A stretch of DNA of 45,472 nucleotides from JAICLV01 sp036380925 (GTDB taxonomy: Bacteria; Actinomycetota; Actinomycetes; Acidothermales; Acidothermaceae). How positions within the stretch are numbered: position 1 is the stretch's first letter; each line of letters begins with the position of its first letter. The position numbers were made by a program, and so were the translations under genes. Below, piece by piece: positions 16,582 to 25,257 of this stretch. A model generated the notes under the pieces. The model saw only the letters and a program-made list of their open reading frames with translations, searched no databases and was not told the DNA's origin. The DNA is taken from positions 1 to 45,472 of the forward strand of contig DASVDW010000168.1 of assembly GCA_036380925.1 (NCBI GenBank), written 5' to 3'.

Positions 16582-18471
16582 TCACGACACGATCGCGGCG
16601 CGCGCCTTCGCGGCCTTCACCGCGGCGGTCAGCGAGTCGATGTCGAACGCGCCGTGGTGGCGGCGTCCGTTGACGAAGAAGGTCGGCGTTCCCGACACAC
16701 CGCTAAGGTCGGCGCCGCTGATGTCCGACTCGACGCGTGCCGCGCCGACGTGCTTGCGCAAATCATTGACAAACCGGTCGACGTCGAGACCCAGTTCACC
16801 GGCATAGCGGACCAGGTCGCGCTTCCCCAGCGCGTCTTGGTGTTCGAACAGCAGGTCGTGCATCTCCCAAAAAGCCCCTTGCCGCGCCGCCGCCTCGGTG
16901 GCCTCGGCCGCCAGCCAGGCGTTGGGGTGAACGTCCGGCAACGGCAGGTGACGCCACACATAGCGCAAGTCTCCGAAATCGGCGAGCAATTCGCGCACCA
17001 CCGGCTCGGCCTGGCCGCAGTACGGGCACTCGAGGTCCCCGTACTCCACCAGCGTCACCGGCGCGGTCGCCGGCCCGCGAATGTGATCGCGCTCGGGATC
17101 GACCGGATCGGCGAGGTCGACGATCGCCTCGGAGCGGCCGAGCAACGCGATGGCCCGCACCGGTCTCGGCAAGATGTCGATGAGCCGGAAAGTCAGCCAG
17201 CCCAGCAACGAGGCCAACATCGCGGCGGCCAAAACGCCCGCCTTCGCCTGCTGCAACCGCTCGCCGGTGAACGCGAGGTCGGCGATGAGCAGGGCGACGG
17301 TGAAGCCGATGCCGGCGACCGCGCCGCTCCCCGCGACCGACCCCCAGCCGACCGGCGGTCGATGCCGCCCGCGGCTGAGCACCGTGAGCAACCAGGCAGC
17401 TCCGACGATGCCGAACGGCTTGCCCACCACGTATCCGACAACCACTCCGAGCGTGATCGGGGAGGTGAAGGCGGCGGCGAGAAAATGCGGTGACAGCTGG
17501 ATCCCGATGTTCGCAAGCGCGAACAGCGGAACGATGAGGTAGCTCGTCCATGGATGAAACAGCTGCTGCAGCCGGTCATTCGGCGAAATCGCGGTGTCGA
17601 CGCTGAGCCGTGCCTGGCGAGCCAATTCCGCGGTGGGCTGCTCCCGGAACTGGCGAAACTCCTCGACGGCTCGCTCCAGGTCCACGCGCGCCGCGGGGTA
17701 CGCGTAGGTGAGCAGGCCAAGCACCAGACCGGTGACCACGGGGTCGACACCGGATTTCAACAACGCAACCCACATCACCGCGCCGAGCACCGCGTACACC
17801 GCTCCGACCCGGACATCACGCCAACGCACGAGCAACACGACGCCGAAGCAGCCCACCGCGACGAAAACTGGAGTCCACGCAAGAGACGACGTGTATGCGA
17901 ACGCGATGACGACGAGCGCGACGATGTCGTCGACCACCACGACGGTGAGGATGAACGCGCGCAGTCGGTCGGGGAATCGCGGACCGACCAGCCGAAGCAC
18001 ACCAAGCGCGAACGCGGTGTCCGTCGACATGGCAACCGCCCAGCCACGAGCGCCGCCTGACGCGGAACCAGCGTTGAACGCGAGGAAAATCCCCACCGGC
18101 ACGGCCATCCCGACGACGCCCGCTATCACGGGGAGTGTCATCCGTTGCCGTTCACGCAACTCGCCGATGTCGAACTCACGACGCGCCTCAAGCCCGACGA
18201 CGAAGAAGAACAGCGTCATCAGGCCGCTGTTGACCCAAGCCCTCAGGTCTTGGTCGATGGCCTGGTCGCCGACGCGAATCGACAATGTCGTGTGCCAGAC
18301 CCGGTCGTATGAGCCGATGTCGATATTCGCCCACATCAGCGCGGCGACCGCGGCGGCCAGCAACACCACGGAGCTGCCCGTCTCAGTGCGCAAGAACTCG
18401 CGAAACGGCGTGTCGAACCGTCGCCGCCACGGCGTGGCGGAATCGCCGTCCGACGACGCGGTCACCGTCAC
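16582..18471 (-). CDS. nhaA: Na+/H+ antiporter NhaA fused to a DsbA-like domain
   Basis: A 629-residue fusion. Residues 20-435 form an NhaA antiporter, which exports Na+ in exchange for protons. It has STDTAFALGVL (Asp151) and the essential aspartate pair in VVVVDDIVALVVIAFAY (Asp181/Asp182), with about 12 hydrophobic segments. Residues 465-629 form a thioredoxin-fold DsbA-like domain with the CPYC redox motif (482-485) and a cis-proline loop SGTPTFFVNG. Such NhaA-DsbA fusions are known in actinobacteria, but the redox substrate is unknown. The GTG start overlaps the ATP-grasp stop in a GTGA tetrad, which suggests translational coupling. A strong hairpin lies 84 bases past the stop. Confidence 0.93.
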   Translation of the reverse strand: MTVTASSDGDSATPWRRRFDTPFREFLRTETGSSVVLLAAAVAALMWANIDIGSYDRVWHTTLSIRVGDQAIDQDLRAWVNSGLMTLFFFVVGLEARREFDIGELRERQRMTLPVIAGVVGMAVPVGIFLAFNAGSASGGARGWAVAMSTDTAFALGVLRLVGPRFPDRLRAFILTVVVVDDIVALVVIAFAYTSSLAWTPVFVAVGCFGVVLLVRWRDVRVGAVYAVLGAVMWVALLKSGVDPVVTGLVLGLLTYAYPAARVDLERAVEEFRQFREQPTAELARQARLSVDTAISPNDRLQQLFHPWTSYLIVPLFALANIGIQLSPHFLAAAFTSPITLGVVVGYVVGKPFGIVGAAWLLTVLSRGRHRPPVGWGSVAGSGAVAGIGFTVALLIADLAFTGERLQQAKAGVLAAAMLASLLGWLTFRLIDILPRPVRAIALLGRSEAIVDLADPVDPERDHIRGPATAPVTLVEYGDLECPYCGQAEPVVRELLADFGDLRYVWRHLPLPDVHPNAWLAAEATEAAARQGAFWEMHDLLFEHQDALGKRDLVRYAGELGLDVDRFVNDLRKHVGAARVESDISGADLSGVSGTPTFFVNGRRHHGAFDIDSLTAAVKAAKARAAIVS

Positions 18472-19331
18472 TTCGCCGCGCTCAGTTGGAGGGCGAGCTG
18501 CTCGGCAAACCGGTGAGGGGCATCCGGATGACGGTCGAGGAACAACTGCGGCTCAATGACCTCCAGCTCCATGACGACCGGCTGTCCATCGACCCGAACG
18601 AGATCCACCCGGCCGTAGGTGGTGGCCAGCGGCGTGCTGGCCAGCGCGGCGGTCGCGACCGCGAGCTCGACGTCGGAAGGCTCGTGCGACTCCACCCGGC
18701 CGCCATACTCGACCTGCACCCGGTAATCGCCTGCCGCGGGCACCTTGCGGACGGCATGGCTGAACTGTCCGCCGAAGGCGATGAGCGACACCTCGCCTTG
18801 CGTGGTCACTGAAGCCGCGAGCGGCTGCACAAGCGCATCGCCCGATTCCACCAACCGAGCCAGCTGGCGTCGCGCGGCGTCGTCGGCCGCGGCCGCGCGC
18901 AGCGCCCCAACCGCGCCACCGCCGACCGCGGGCTTCACCACGACGTCGCCCACCTGCGCGCGCAGCGCGGCTTCCTGGTCCTCGCGAGACGCCCCGCGCG
19001 AGACCACGGTGGTGTCAACCGTCGGCACGCCCGCCGCCCGCAACTCCGGCAGGTACGCCTTGTGGCTGTTCCATTCCACCACCTCGAACGGGTTGACCAG
19101 CGTCGTCGTCGCGGCGACGTCGCGTGCCCACGCGAGAAACTCCTCCCGCGCGCGAAAGTAATCCCACGGGGTGCGGATCACGACGAGCGACGCCTTGTCC
19201 CACTCGAACTCGCCACCCCACGGCTGCACCGCCACCTCGAGACCGAGGCCGCGCAACGCCGCCACCAGCAGGTGCGACTCCGGGTCTGGGATCGGCATCT
19301 CGCGGCCGGTCACGAGCACGATGTCGACCAC
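18468..19331 (-). CDS. ATP-grasp domain protein
   Basis: A 287-residue protein of the ATP-grasp type related to RimK and glutathione-synthetase-like ligases. It shows an N-terminal Rossmann-like half (VVDIVLVTGREMPIPDPES, VIRTPWDYF), the nucleotide-binding lysine region DVVVKPAVGGGAVGA with its glycine-rich loop, VQPLAASVTTQGEVSLIAF, and the Mg-binding end VVMELEVIEPQLFL. Members join a carboxylate to an amine or thiol using ATP, but the substrate here is unknown. The GTG at 19331 lies four bases after the LacI stop. The gene ends inside the NhaA start, so the three genes form one unit. Upstream residues in the open frame are unlike the family. Confidence 0.88.
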   Translation of the reverse strand: MVDIVLVTGREMPIPDPESHLLVAALRGLGLEVAVQPWGGEFEWDKASLVVIRTPWDYFRAREEFLAWARDVAATTTLVNPFEVVEWNSHKAYLPELRAAGVPTVDTTVVSRGASREDQEAALRAQVGDVVVKPAVGGGAVGALRAAAADDAARRQLARLVESGDALVQPLAASVTTQGEVSLIAFGGQFSHAVRKVPAAGDYRVQVEYGGRVESHEPSDVELAVATAALASTPLATTYGRVDLVRVDGQPVVMELEVIEPQLFLDRHPDAPHRFAEQLALQLSAAK

Positions 19332-19335
19332 CGGA

Positions 19336-20409
19336 TCACCGCACCCGTGGTGTGCGGCGAGCCTGCGACTCAGGGACGGCGGACGTGCTGCCGCGCACCA
19401 CCAGCTCACTGCGTATCGGTCGAGCCTTGGGCTCGCGACCGGCCAGCTGGTCGAGCACAGCGCGAGCCGCCAAACCACCTTGCTCGAACAACGACTGCGA
19501 CACCGTGGTGAGTGGCGGCACGCTGGACGACGCCGCCGCGACATCGTCAAAGCCGACGACGGACAGCTGCGCCGGGACGGCGACGGCTGCCCTCGCGGCG
19601 GCGTCGAGCACGCCCAGCGCCAACACGTCGGTGACCGCGAAGACCGCGGTGAACTCTGGATTTTCCAAGGCCGCCGCGACCGCTTGCGCGCCGGCAGCGC
19701 GCGCGTTCTTGGTTGCGTCAAGAACGGCGACGTCCGTCACACCGGCGGCGCGCAGCTCGCGGGTGAACCCGTCGACGCGCTCGGCCATCGCGCGATGGAC
19801 GCCGCGTACCGCGAGCGTGTGCTCGTCGTCGATGTCAGCGGTGGCGCCGAACGTGACGACGGCGAACCTGCGATGACCCAGGCCGACCAAGTGCCTGGCC
19901 GCCTTTGCCGCGGCCCGCGCGTTGTCGATGCCGATTCGCGGGACGCCGGGAAGTCTGGGCTCGCCCCAGCTGACAATCGGCAATCGACGCTCGATGACGT
20001 CGGCGACCGCCGGGTCGTCGGGCAGCAAAGAGGCGAGGACGAACGCGTCGACCAGCGCGTTGCGCACGTGCGCGTGCTCGGCGTTGCCCTCCGCGGGAAG
20101 CAGCAGCAGCGCCTGCCCGGCGTCGGCGAGGGCGGTGGCCAGGCCGTGCAGGAAGGCCACCATGCCGAGGTCGGTGAACGCGTAGGGGAGCCGCTCGGTG
20201 AGCAGCACGCCGACCGTGTCGGTGCGGCCGCGACGCAGTGATCGCGCGGCCGGGTCTGGGCCGGCGTAGCCGAGCTCCCGGGCGATCTTGAGCACCTTCT
20301 CCCGGGTGCCGGCCGAGCACTGGTCGGGGCGGTTGAAGGCGTTCGACACGGTCATCGGGGAGACGCCCGCCGCCTTGGCGACGGACTGCAAGGTTGGACG
20401 TTGCGTCAT
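19336..20409 (-). CDS. LacI family transcriptional regulator
   Basis: A 357-residue repressor-type regulator. Residues 4-50 form the LacI helix-turn-helix (TLQSVAKAAGVSPMTVSNAFNRP), followed by the hinge helix (DPAARSLRRGRTDTVGVL) and a periplasmic-binding-protein-like effector domain (VVSWGEPRLPGVPRIGIDN, VVGFDD). The effector is usually a sugar, but the partners here (ATP-grasp ligase, Na+/H+ antiporter) do not suggest one. A GGAGGG site precedes either a GTG or, one codon later, the ATG used here. A LacI-type operator lies 25 bases upstream, consistent with autoregulation and control of the divergent PQ-loop gene. Confidence 0.92.
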   Translation of the reverse strand: MTQRPTLQSVAKAAGVSPMTVSNAFNRPDQCSAGTREKVLKIARELGYAGPDPAARSLRRGRTDTVGVLLTERLPYAFTDLGMVAFLHGLATALADAGQALLLLPAEGNAEHAHVRNALVDAFVLASLLPDDPAVADVIERRLPIVSWGEPRLPGVPRIGIDNARAAAKAARHLVGLGHRRFAVVTFGATADIDDEHTLAVRGVHRAMAERVDGFTRELRAAGVTDVAVLDATKNARAAGAQAVAAALENPEFTAVFAVTDVLALGVLDAAARAAVAVPAQLSVVGFDDVAAASSSVPPLTTVSQSLFEQGGLAARAVLDQLAGREPKARPIRSELVVRGSTSAVPESQARRTPRVR

Positions 20410-20433
20410 CACCCGCGTCCCTCCGACCGTTGC

Positions 20434-20445
20434 TGTATCGTTACA
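20434..20445. promoter_or_regulatory. LacI-type operator between divergent genes
   Basis: TGTATCGTTACA is a near-perfect palindrome with the central CG pair typical of LacI-family operators (ideal form TGTAACGTTACA). It lies between the LacI gene start (20409) and the divergent PQ-loop gene (20504). It probably binds the adjacent LacI protein, which may then control both directions. Confidence 0.6.
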
Positions 20446-20503
20446 ATCGGCGCTCGCTTCGGGGGCGCGCGACAGGGCCGATTATCCAGGGTGGGGCCAC
20501 GCG

Positions 20504-21127
20504 GTGACGATCCACGAGTTCGCAACGGGCCTGGGGTACCTCGGCGCCGCGCTCGGCGTGGTGATGGTTGTGCCGCAGATCAGCCGCATCGTTCGGCATC
20601 CGAGCCTCGCCGGGGTGTCGCCACTGTCGTGGGCGATGACCAGCATGGCCTGCCTGGGTTGGCTGATCTACGGGCTCCGCACGGACGCCCCGCCGCAAAT
20701 CCCAGGCAACGTGCTGTTGGTGGGCGGCGCTGTCGTCGTCGTGCTGCTGATCCGCCACCAGGTGTCGAGGATGCGCCGCGCCGCCATGCTCGGTGGCGCC
20801 GCGGCGGTGTTGGTCACGATAGCCGTGGTGCTCCCCGCCGACACGGTCGGCTACTTCGCGTTCGGCATCGGGTTGTCCGCCGGTCTTCCCCAGCTTGCGG
20901 ACTCGTTCGCGAACTGGCGAGAGCGAATCAACTCGGGAGTGTCGGTGAGCGCGTGGGCCTTGCGCATCGGTTCGCAATGTTGCTGGCTGGCGTACGCCAT
21001 CGGCACCGCCGACCTCGCCGTCGGCATCAGCGCGTGTGTCGTTCTCTCGACGGCCGTCGCCATGGTGTGCCTCGAGCTCGCGGCTCGTGGCGCGGCGCTG
21101 GCCGGCGGTCACGAGGCCACCTGCTAG
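20504..21127 (+). CDS. PQ-loop (SemiSWEET-like) membrane protein
   Basis: A 207-residue membrane protein with about six to seven hydrophobic segments and two PQ-loop motifs, VVMVVPQISRI near residue 22 and SAGLPQLADSF in the second half. The PQ-loop superfamily includes sugar (SWEET) and amino-acid transporters; the exact substrate is unknown. The GTG at 20504 follows an AGGGTGGGG site and begins just before the first segment. It is divergent from the LacI gene with a LacI-type operator between them, so it may carry the sugar that controls that regulator. It shares its TAG stop with the convergent luciferase-like gene in a CTAG overlap. Confidence 0.82.
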   Translation: MTIHEFATGLGYLGAALGVVMVVPQISRIVRHPSLAGVSPLSWAMTSMACLGWLIYGLRTDAPPQIPGNVLLVGGAVVVVLLIRHQVSRMRRAAMLGGAAAVLVTIAVVLPADTVGYFAFGIGLSAGLPQLADSFANWRERINSGVSVSAWALRIGSQCCWLAYAIGTADLAVGISACVVLSTAVAMVCLELAARGAALAGGHEATC

Positions 21128-22626
21128 ATCTGGATCCCGAGCCTGGCGATCGGACCGAGCAACTCCTCCTCCTCGTAGTCCAGATGCGACGCCAGCACGT
21201 CGCCCAGCCGGTCGACCTGCGCTTGCACGCTTGGCAACTGCGAAGGATCATCGACCAGCGACACCAGCGCCTCGTCGAGCCGGGTGAGGACGCCGGCGAT
21301 GACCTCGTGTTCCTCGCTCAACCGCTCGATGACCGGTGCGAGGCCCTGATCACGACCGCGCAGATCGGCGAACATCCGCGAGTCCTCGATCGCGTGGTGA
21401 ATCGTCAAGATGCGGCAATACGCCGCGCAAAAAGCGCCGAGCGACCAGTAGTTCTGCCGCATCGACATGCGATTGATGAGCGAGCGGGCCAGCGCGGCGC
21501 TCGTGTGCCCGGCGGCGACCTCTGCCACCACGCCGCGCAGCTGCTCGAGCTCGGAACGCAGGTGGTCGTGAACCTGCACGAGGAACTGCGCCGACCGCGC
21601 GCCCGGCCCGTCGCCCGCAAGGCCCGTTCGCGACCCGTTGAGGTGCGGCCGGGTCGACTCGTCCAGGTCGGCGACCCGGCCGGTCGGGCGCTCGGATCTG
21701 GCGGGGTCGAGCGGGCCTTGCCCGTCTGATCCTTGGACGCCGCGCGCGGCCGCCACGGCCGCGCGGACGGCCGGCGCGACCTCCTCGGCGAACCGGCGCA
21801 AGTCGGACTCGGCCGTGGCGCCCGGGCCGAGGATGAACCCGCTCACACCTTGGTCGAGCGCCAACTCGGCCAGTTGCTCAACCCACACCGAGGGCCGCCC
21901 GTGGAGGAACTCGGCCTGGCGCGACGTGAACGAGCCCATGATGTTGTACCAGCGACGGATCGCGCTCGGCGTCCGGCCCGAGCTGTCCGCCGCCTCGTCG
22001 ATGATCGCGGCCAGCGCCTTGATTTCCGACGGCGCCGCGTAGGACGACGTGGGTATCCAGCCGTCGGCGAGCCGCCCGGTGAGTCGGAGCATGCGCGGCT
22101 TGTAGGAGCCGATGAAGACGCCAATGGGATGCAGTGGAACCGGCCCGCGTTGCGCGTTCACCAGGGAGTAGTGCTTGCCGGTGATGGAAACCCGATCACC
22201 AGGCGACCAAAGCGCGCGAATCACGTGGATCGCTTCTTCGAGCGCTTCGACGGCCTCCCCAGGCGTGCGCGCCGGGCCGCCCATCGAAGCGACGCCCTTG
22301 GGAAACGCGCCGGCGCCGAGGCCGAGCTCCAGCCGGCCTCCACTGAGCAGATCCAGGCTCGCGGCGGCCCGTGCGAGCACCGACGGCGGGCGCAGCGGCA
22401 GCGTCACGACGTCGGGGAAGAGCTTGACCCGCTTGGTCTGCGCGGCGAGCGCCGAGAGCATCGTCCAGGTGTCGAGAAAGCTCGGCTGGTACGGGTGATC
22501 TTGGACACCGACGACGTCGAGCCCGATCTCGTCGGCCAGCCTGGCCAACGCCATCGTGTGCTCGTGGCGGCGGGCGTCGGGCGTGATGAACGCGCCGAAG
22601 ACGAGGTCGTGACCAAGGTCGGGCAT
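21124..22626 (-). CDS. Luciferase-like monooxygenase fused to a hemerythrin HHE domain
   Basis: A 500-residue two-domain protein. Residues 1-320 are a luciferase-like (LLM) flavin or F420 enzyme: GLDVVGVQDHPYQPSFLDTW, LDLLSGGRLELGLGAGAFP and ADGWIPTSSY are family landmarks. An Arg/Gly-rich linker of about 45 residues follows. Residues 370-500 form a four-helix hemerythrin-like domain with the expected His/Glu pattern: HDHLRSE, HHAIEDSRMF, EEHEVIAG and HLDYEEEELL. This suggests a di-iron site that may sense or store O2, attached to a flavin or F420 oxidoreductase. The ATG at 22626 is the first that fits the LLM start. It follows the DUF2630 gene by 38 bases. Confidence 0.9.
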   Translation of the reverse strand: MPDLGHDLVFGAFITPDARRHEHTMALARLADEIGLDVVGVQDHPYQPSFLDTWTMLSALAAQTKRVKLFPDVVTLPLRPPSVLARAAASLDLLSGGRLELGLGAGAFPKGVASMGGPARTPGEAVEALEEAIHVIRALWSPGDRVSITGKHYSLVNAQRGPVPLHPIGVFIGSYKPRMLRLTGRLADGWIPTSSYAAPSEIKALAAIIDEAADSSGRTPSAIRRWYNIMGSFTSRQAEFLHGRPSVWVEQLAELALDQGVSGFILGPGATAESDLRRFAEEVAPAVRAAVAAARGVQGSDGQGPLDPARSERPTGRVADLDESTRPHLNGSRTGLAGDGPGARSAQFLVQVHDHLRSELEQLRGVVAEVAAGHTSAALARSLINRMSMRQNYWSLGAFCAAYCRILTIHHAIEDSRMFADLRGRDQGLAPVIERLSEEHEVIAGVLTRLDEALVSLVDDPSQLPSVQAQVDRLGDVLASHLDYEEEELLGPIARLGIQI

Positions 22627-22664
22627 CGCCCCAGGGTAGCCAGGCGGCCCACCCGCCCCGCGCG

Positions 22665-22898
22665 CTACTGCAAGTACGACTCCACCTCGTCGACGGGCCG
22701 AGACTGCGCCACCTCTGGATTCCCACCCGCGTCGCGCAGGGCCTGGCGCTGGCGCAACAGGTCCCAGCACTGGTCCAGGGAGTTGTTCAGCTCACGCAAC
22801 CGCATGCGGTCCTCGTCCGTCGGCGCGCTGGCAGACCAGATGCTGTGCTCCTCGTCCACCAGTCGCTTGATGGTGTCGTGGATTCGCTCGTCGTCCAT
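22665..22898 (-). CDS. DUF2630 family small protein
   Basis: A 77-residue helical protein starting MDDERIHDTIKRLVDEEH and containing LNNSLDQCWDLLRQRQALR, with a C-terminal VDEVESYLQ. This matches the actinobacterial DUF2630 family, whose function is unknown. The start is set by a strong GAAGGAGGGAG site; an upstream ATG eleven codons earlier is less likely. It precedes the LLM-hemerythrin gene by 38 bases, likely in one transcript. Confidence 0.92.
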   Translation of the reverse strand: MDDERIHDTIKRLVDEEHSIWSASAPTDEDRMRLRELNNSLDQCWDLLRQRQALRDAGGNPEVAQSRPVDEVESYLQ

Positions 22899-22997
22899 GC
22901 TCCCTCCTTCTAGCGGGCGGTACTTCCCCACGTCGTCCGGCTTAGACGTCGATCGCGCTGGAAAAATGCTCGCTCGGAGGGGTCCCGGCCCGATCGG

Positions 22998-23603
22998 TCA
23001 GGCCACGCCGGCGGCCGACAGCGCCGACCACACCGCGAGGCCGACCATGATGGCGGCGCTGGTGCGACGCACCGCCGTCATCGGCAGTTTGACAAGGAAC
23101 CGGCTGGCCACGACCGCGAGCGCGGCGACCGACCACAAGGAGAGCGCGGACGCGACACCCACCTCAAGGGGGGCGTCGTAGCGCGCGGTGAAGTTGGCGA
23201 CCAGGATCTGCGTGATGTCGCCCCACTCGGCGACGAAGATGACCGCGAAGGTGGTCGCAAAAAGCCGACGGTGGCGGGCAATCGCAACCGGTTCGACCGT
23301 GTCAACGACTCCGACCGCCTCCTCGGCATGCTCCTCCTCCCCCTCGCGAAGCACGTAGACGGCGCCGCCCGCGAACAACGCGGCCGCGATGCCGGCCACC
23401 ACCGCGTGTGGCAGGAGGGACAGCAGCCCACCCGCCAGCACCGCGATGCAGACGTGAACCAGAAACGCGGCGGACGCGCCGAGCCACACGACGAACGGCC
23501 GCCCGCGGGTGGCGAGCACCAACGTCGCGAACATCGACTTGTCGGGCAACTCCCCTAGGAATATCAGCACGAAAACAGTGCTCATGACGGCGGCTACGTG
23601 CAC
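22998..23603 (-). CDS. TMEM165/GDT1 family cation exporter
   Basis: A 201-residue membrane protein with two related halves and six to seven hydrophobic segments. The two signature motifs are present: FLGELPDKSMFATL in the first half and FVAEWGDITQILV in the second (E-x-x-D-[KI]-[ST]). The family exports Mn2+ or Ca2+ in exchange for protons. The first half has ELPDK rather than the usual EIGDK. A basic/acidic loop (REGEEEHAEEAVG) joins the halves. The GTG start has a GGAGG site ten bases upstream and overlaps the preceding gene by ten bases, making it the last member of the glpX-led run before a 99-base gap. Confidence 0.9.
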   Translation of the reverse strand: MHVAAVMSTVFVLIFLGELPDKSMFATLVLATRGRPFVVWLGASAAFLVHVCIAVLAGGLLSLLPHAVVAGIAAALFAGGAVYVLREGEEEHAEEAVGVVDTVEPVAIARHRRLFATTFAVIFVAEWGDITQILVANFTARYDAPLEVGVASALSLWSVAALAVVASRFLVKLPMTAVRRTSAAIMVGLAVWSALSAAGVA

Positions 23604-24214
23604 GAGGGCCGATCCTCCAACTCCCGCCGCAACCGGGCGAGGTCTTCTGGCGTGTCGATGTCGTCATCGGAGCCGACGCCGTCACACGCGACCTCGGTGA
23701 CCAATTCCGGATGCGCGTTCATGAACGCGCGCGCTCCGTGCTCGCCGGCGGCGCGCGCCCGCACGCCCGGCCAGGTCGACCGGCGCAGCAACACCGGATG
23801 CCCCCGTCGTCCGGCGTATGTCGCGACCGCCACGACCGCGCCCGCGCGATAGGCGGCGATCAACCGCTCGACGGCCGACGGCCGCACGCCCGGCTGGTCG
23901 ACCAGCAGCACCACCGCGGCGCCGACGCCACGCGCGTGCTCCAGCGTCGCAAGCCCATGCCGCAAGCTGGAGCCGATGCCCTCACGCCAGGTGAGGTTCC
24001 ACGTCGGCCTCATCTGTGGAACGGCTGGAAGCGGGGCCCCCAAACTCTTTCCAAGGACGACGTGGACGGGCGGCTGGCAGCCGCCGTCGATCAGCGTGCG
24101 GACCGCGCGCTCCACAAGGGTGGTCTCCCCAAGCCGAAGCAGGGCCTTAGGCCCACCAATCCGGCTGCCGGCGCCCGCAGCGAGCACAATGCCGGCGACG
24201 TCCGCGTCGGTCAT
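23594..24214 (-). CDS. MobA/MocA-like NTP transferase
   Basis: A 206-residue nucleotidyltransferase. The N-terminal GIVLAAGAGSRIGGPKALL is the nucleotide-binding signature of MobA/MocA enzymes, with the metal-binding VLLVDQPGVRPSAVERL and a GHPVLLRR strand. Next to XdhC, it most likely makes molybdopterin cytosine dinucleotide for a xanthine-dehydrogenase-family enzyme. Its start overlaps the XdhC stop in an ATGA tetrad. No molybdoenzyme structural gene is in the window. Confidence 0.88.
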   Translation of the reverse strand: MTDADVAGIVLAAGAGSRIGGPKALLRLGETTLVERAVRTLIDGGCQPPVHVVLGKSLGAPLPAVPQMRPTWNLTWREGIGSSLRHGLATLEHARGVGAAVVLLVDQPGVRPSAVERLIAAYRAGAVVAVATYAGRRGHPVLLRRSTWPGVRARAAGEHGARAFMNAHPELVTEVACDGVGSDDDIDTPEDLARLRRELEDRPSCT

Positions 24215-25248
24215 GAGTGAATGGGTCCGTCAGTCGACGCGAGCGGGCGGCCAGACGCGTTCCGCCGGGTGGCGATCACCTCGGCCAGGATCGATATCGC
24301 CGTCTCTTGCGGCGTGCTCGCGCCAAGGTCGAGCCCGATGGGCGAGCGCAACCGGCCTAACTCGTCATCCGACATCCCGGCGGCGCGCAGTCGCGCCAGT
24401 CGGTCGTCATGCGTGCGCCGACTGCCCAGCGCGCCGATGTAACCCACCGGTGACCGCAACGCCACTTCGAGCAGCGGCACATCGAACTTCGGGTCGTGGG
24501 TCAACACGCACAGCACCGTACGCGAATCGACCGTGGTTCCTTGCAGGTACCGGTAGGGCTGATCGACGACGACCTCGTCGGCGTCCGGAAATCTAGTGCG
24601 CGTCGCGAACACCGGTCTGGCGTCGCAAATCGTGACGTGGAAACCCAGCAGCTTGGCGGACGACACCAAGGCGCGGGCGAAATCGGTCGCGCCAAAAACG
24701 ATCAGCCTGGCTGGAGCCGGGAACGACTCGACGAACACGTCGTCACCGACCAGCCCTGTCTCGCCGCGTTCCAGCATGGAGCGGGCAAGCTCCACCAGCG
24801 ACGGTTGACCCGCGGTCCCGGCGGGCGTGACGACCGCGTGCTCACCGAGCGACTCACCACGAACCACGGTGACGAGCGCGACCGGCTCCCCTACTCGCAC
24901 CCCCCGGACGACGTCGAGAAACGCCGGATGACGCTCGCGATCGACCGGCTCGATGTAGACGTCGATGTCACCGCCGCAGGTGAGTCCCACAGCGAACGCG
25001 TCGTCGTCGCTGACGCCGTATGTGTGTGTCGCACCCTGCTGACTTTCGAGCACGGCAAGGCATTCCTCGTAGACCGCGCCCTCTATGCAACCACCCGAGA
25101 CGCTGCCCACGACCTCGCCGCTCGTCGCGACCGCCATCGCCACGCCTGGTCGTCGGGGGGCGCTGCCAAAAACCCGAACCACATGCACCAACGCGAACGG
25201 CTCGCCCTGGCGATACCAGTCGGCGGCGGCGTCAAGCACCTCGTGCAA
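24211..25248 (-). CDS. xdhC: XdhC/CoxF family molybdenum cofactor maturation protein
   Basis: A 345-residue XdhC/CoxF-type protein that binds molybdenum cofactor and helps sulfurate and insert it into xanthine-dehydrogenase-family enzymes. The N-terminal XdhC_CoxI part has GSAPRRPG (28-35) and SVSGGCIEGAVYEE, and LTCGGDIDVYIEP follows. The C-terminal Rossmann part has LIVFGATDFARAL, LTHDPKFDVPLLE and YIGALGSRRTHDDRL. It follows fbiD by nine bases and overlaps the MocA-like gene by four, so it belongs to the glpX-pckG-fbiD unit. The target enzyme must be encoded elsewhere. Confidence 0.92.
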   Translation of the reverse strand: MHEVLDAAADWYRQGEPFALVHVVRVFGSAPRRPGVAMAVATSGEVVGSVSGGCIEGAVYEECLAVLESQQGATHTYGVSDDDAFAVGLTCGGDIDVYIEPVDRERHPAFLDVVRGVRVGEPVALVTVVRGESLGEHAVVTPAGTAGQPSLVELARSMLERGETGLVGDDVFVESFPAPARLIVFGATDFARALVSSAKLLGFHVTICDARPVFATRTRFPDADEVVVDQPYRYLQGTTVDSRTVLCVLTHDPKFDVPLLEVALRSPVGYIGALGSRRTHDDRLARLRAAGMSDDELGRLRSPIGLDLGASTPQETAISILAEVIATRRNASGRPLASTDGPIHS

Positions 25249-25257
25249 CGCGATCCC

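Noticed and set aside
21124..22626. LLM-hemerythrin fusion as a frameshift or assembly error
   Set aside because: The frame is continuous through a natural-looking linker and both domains are complete.
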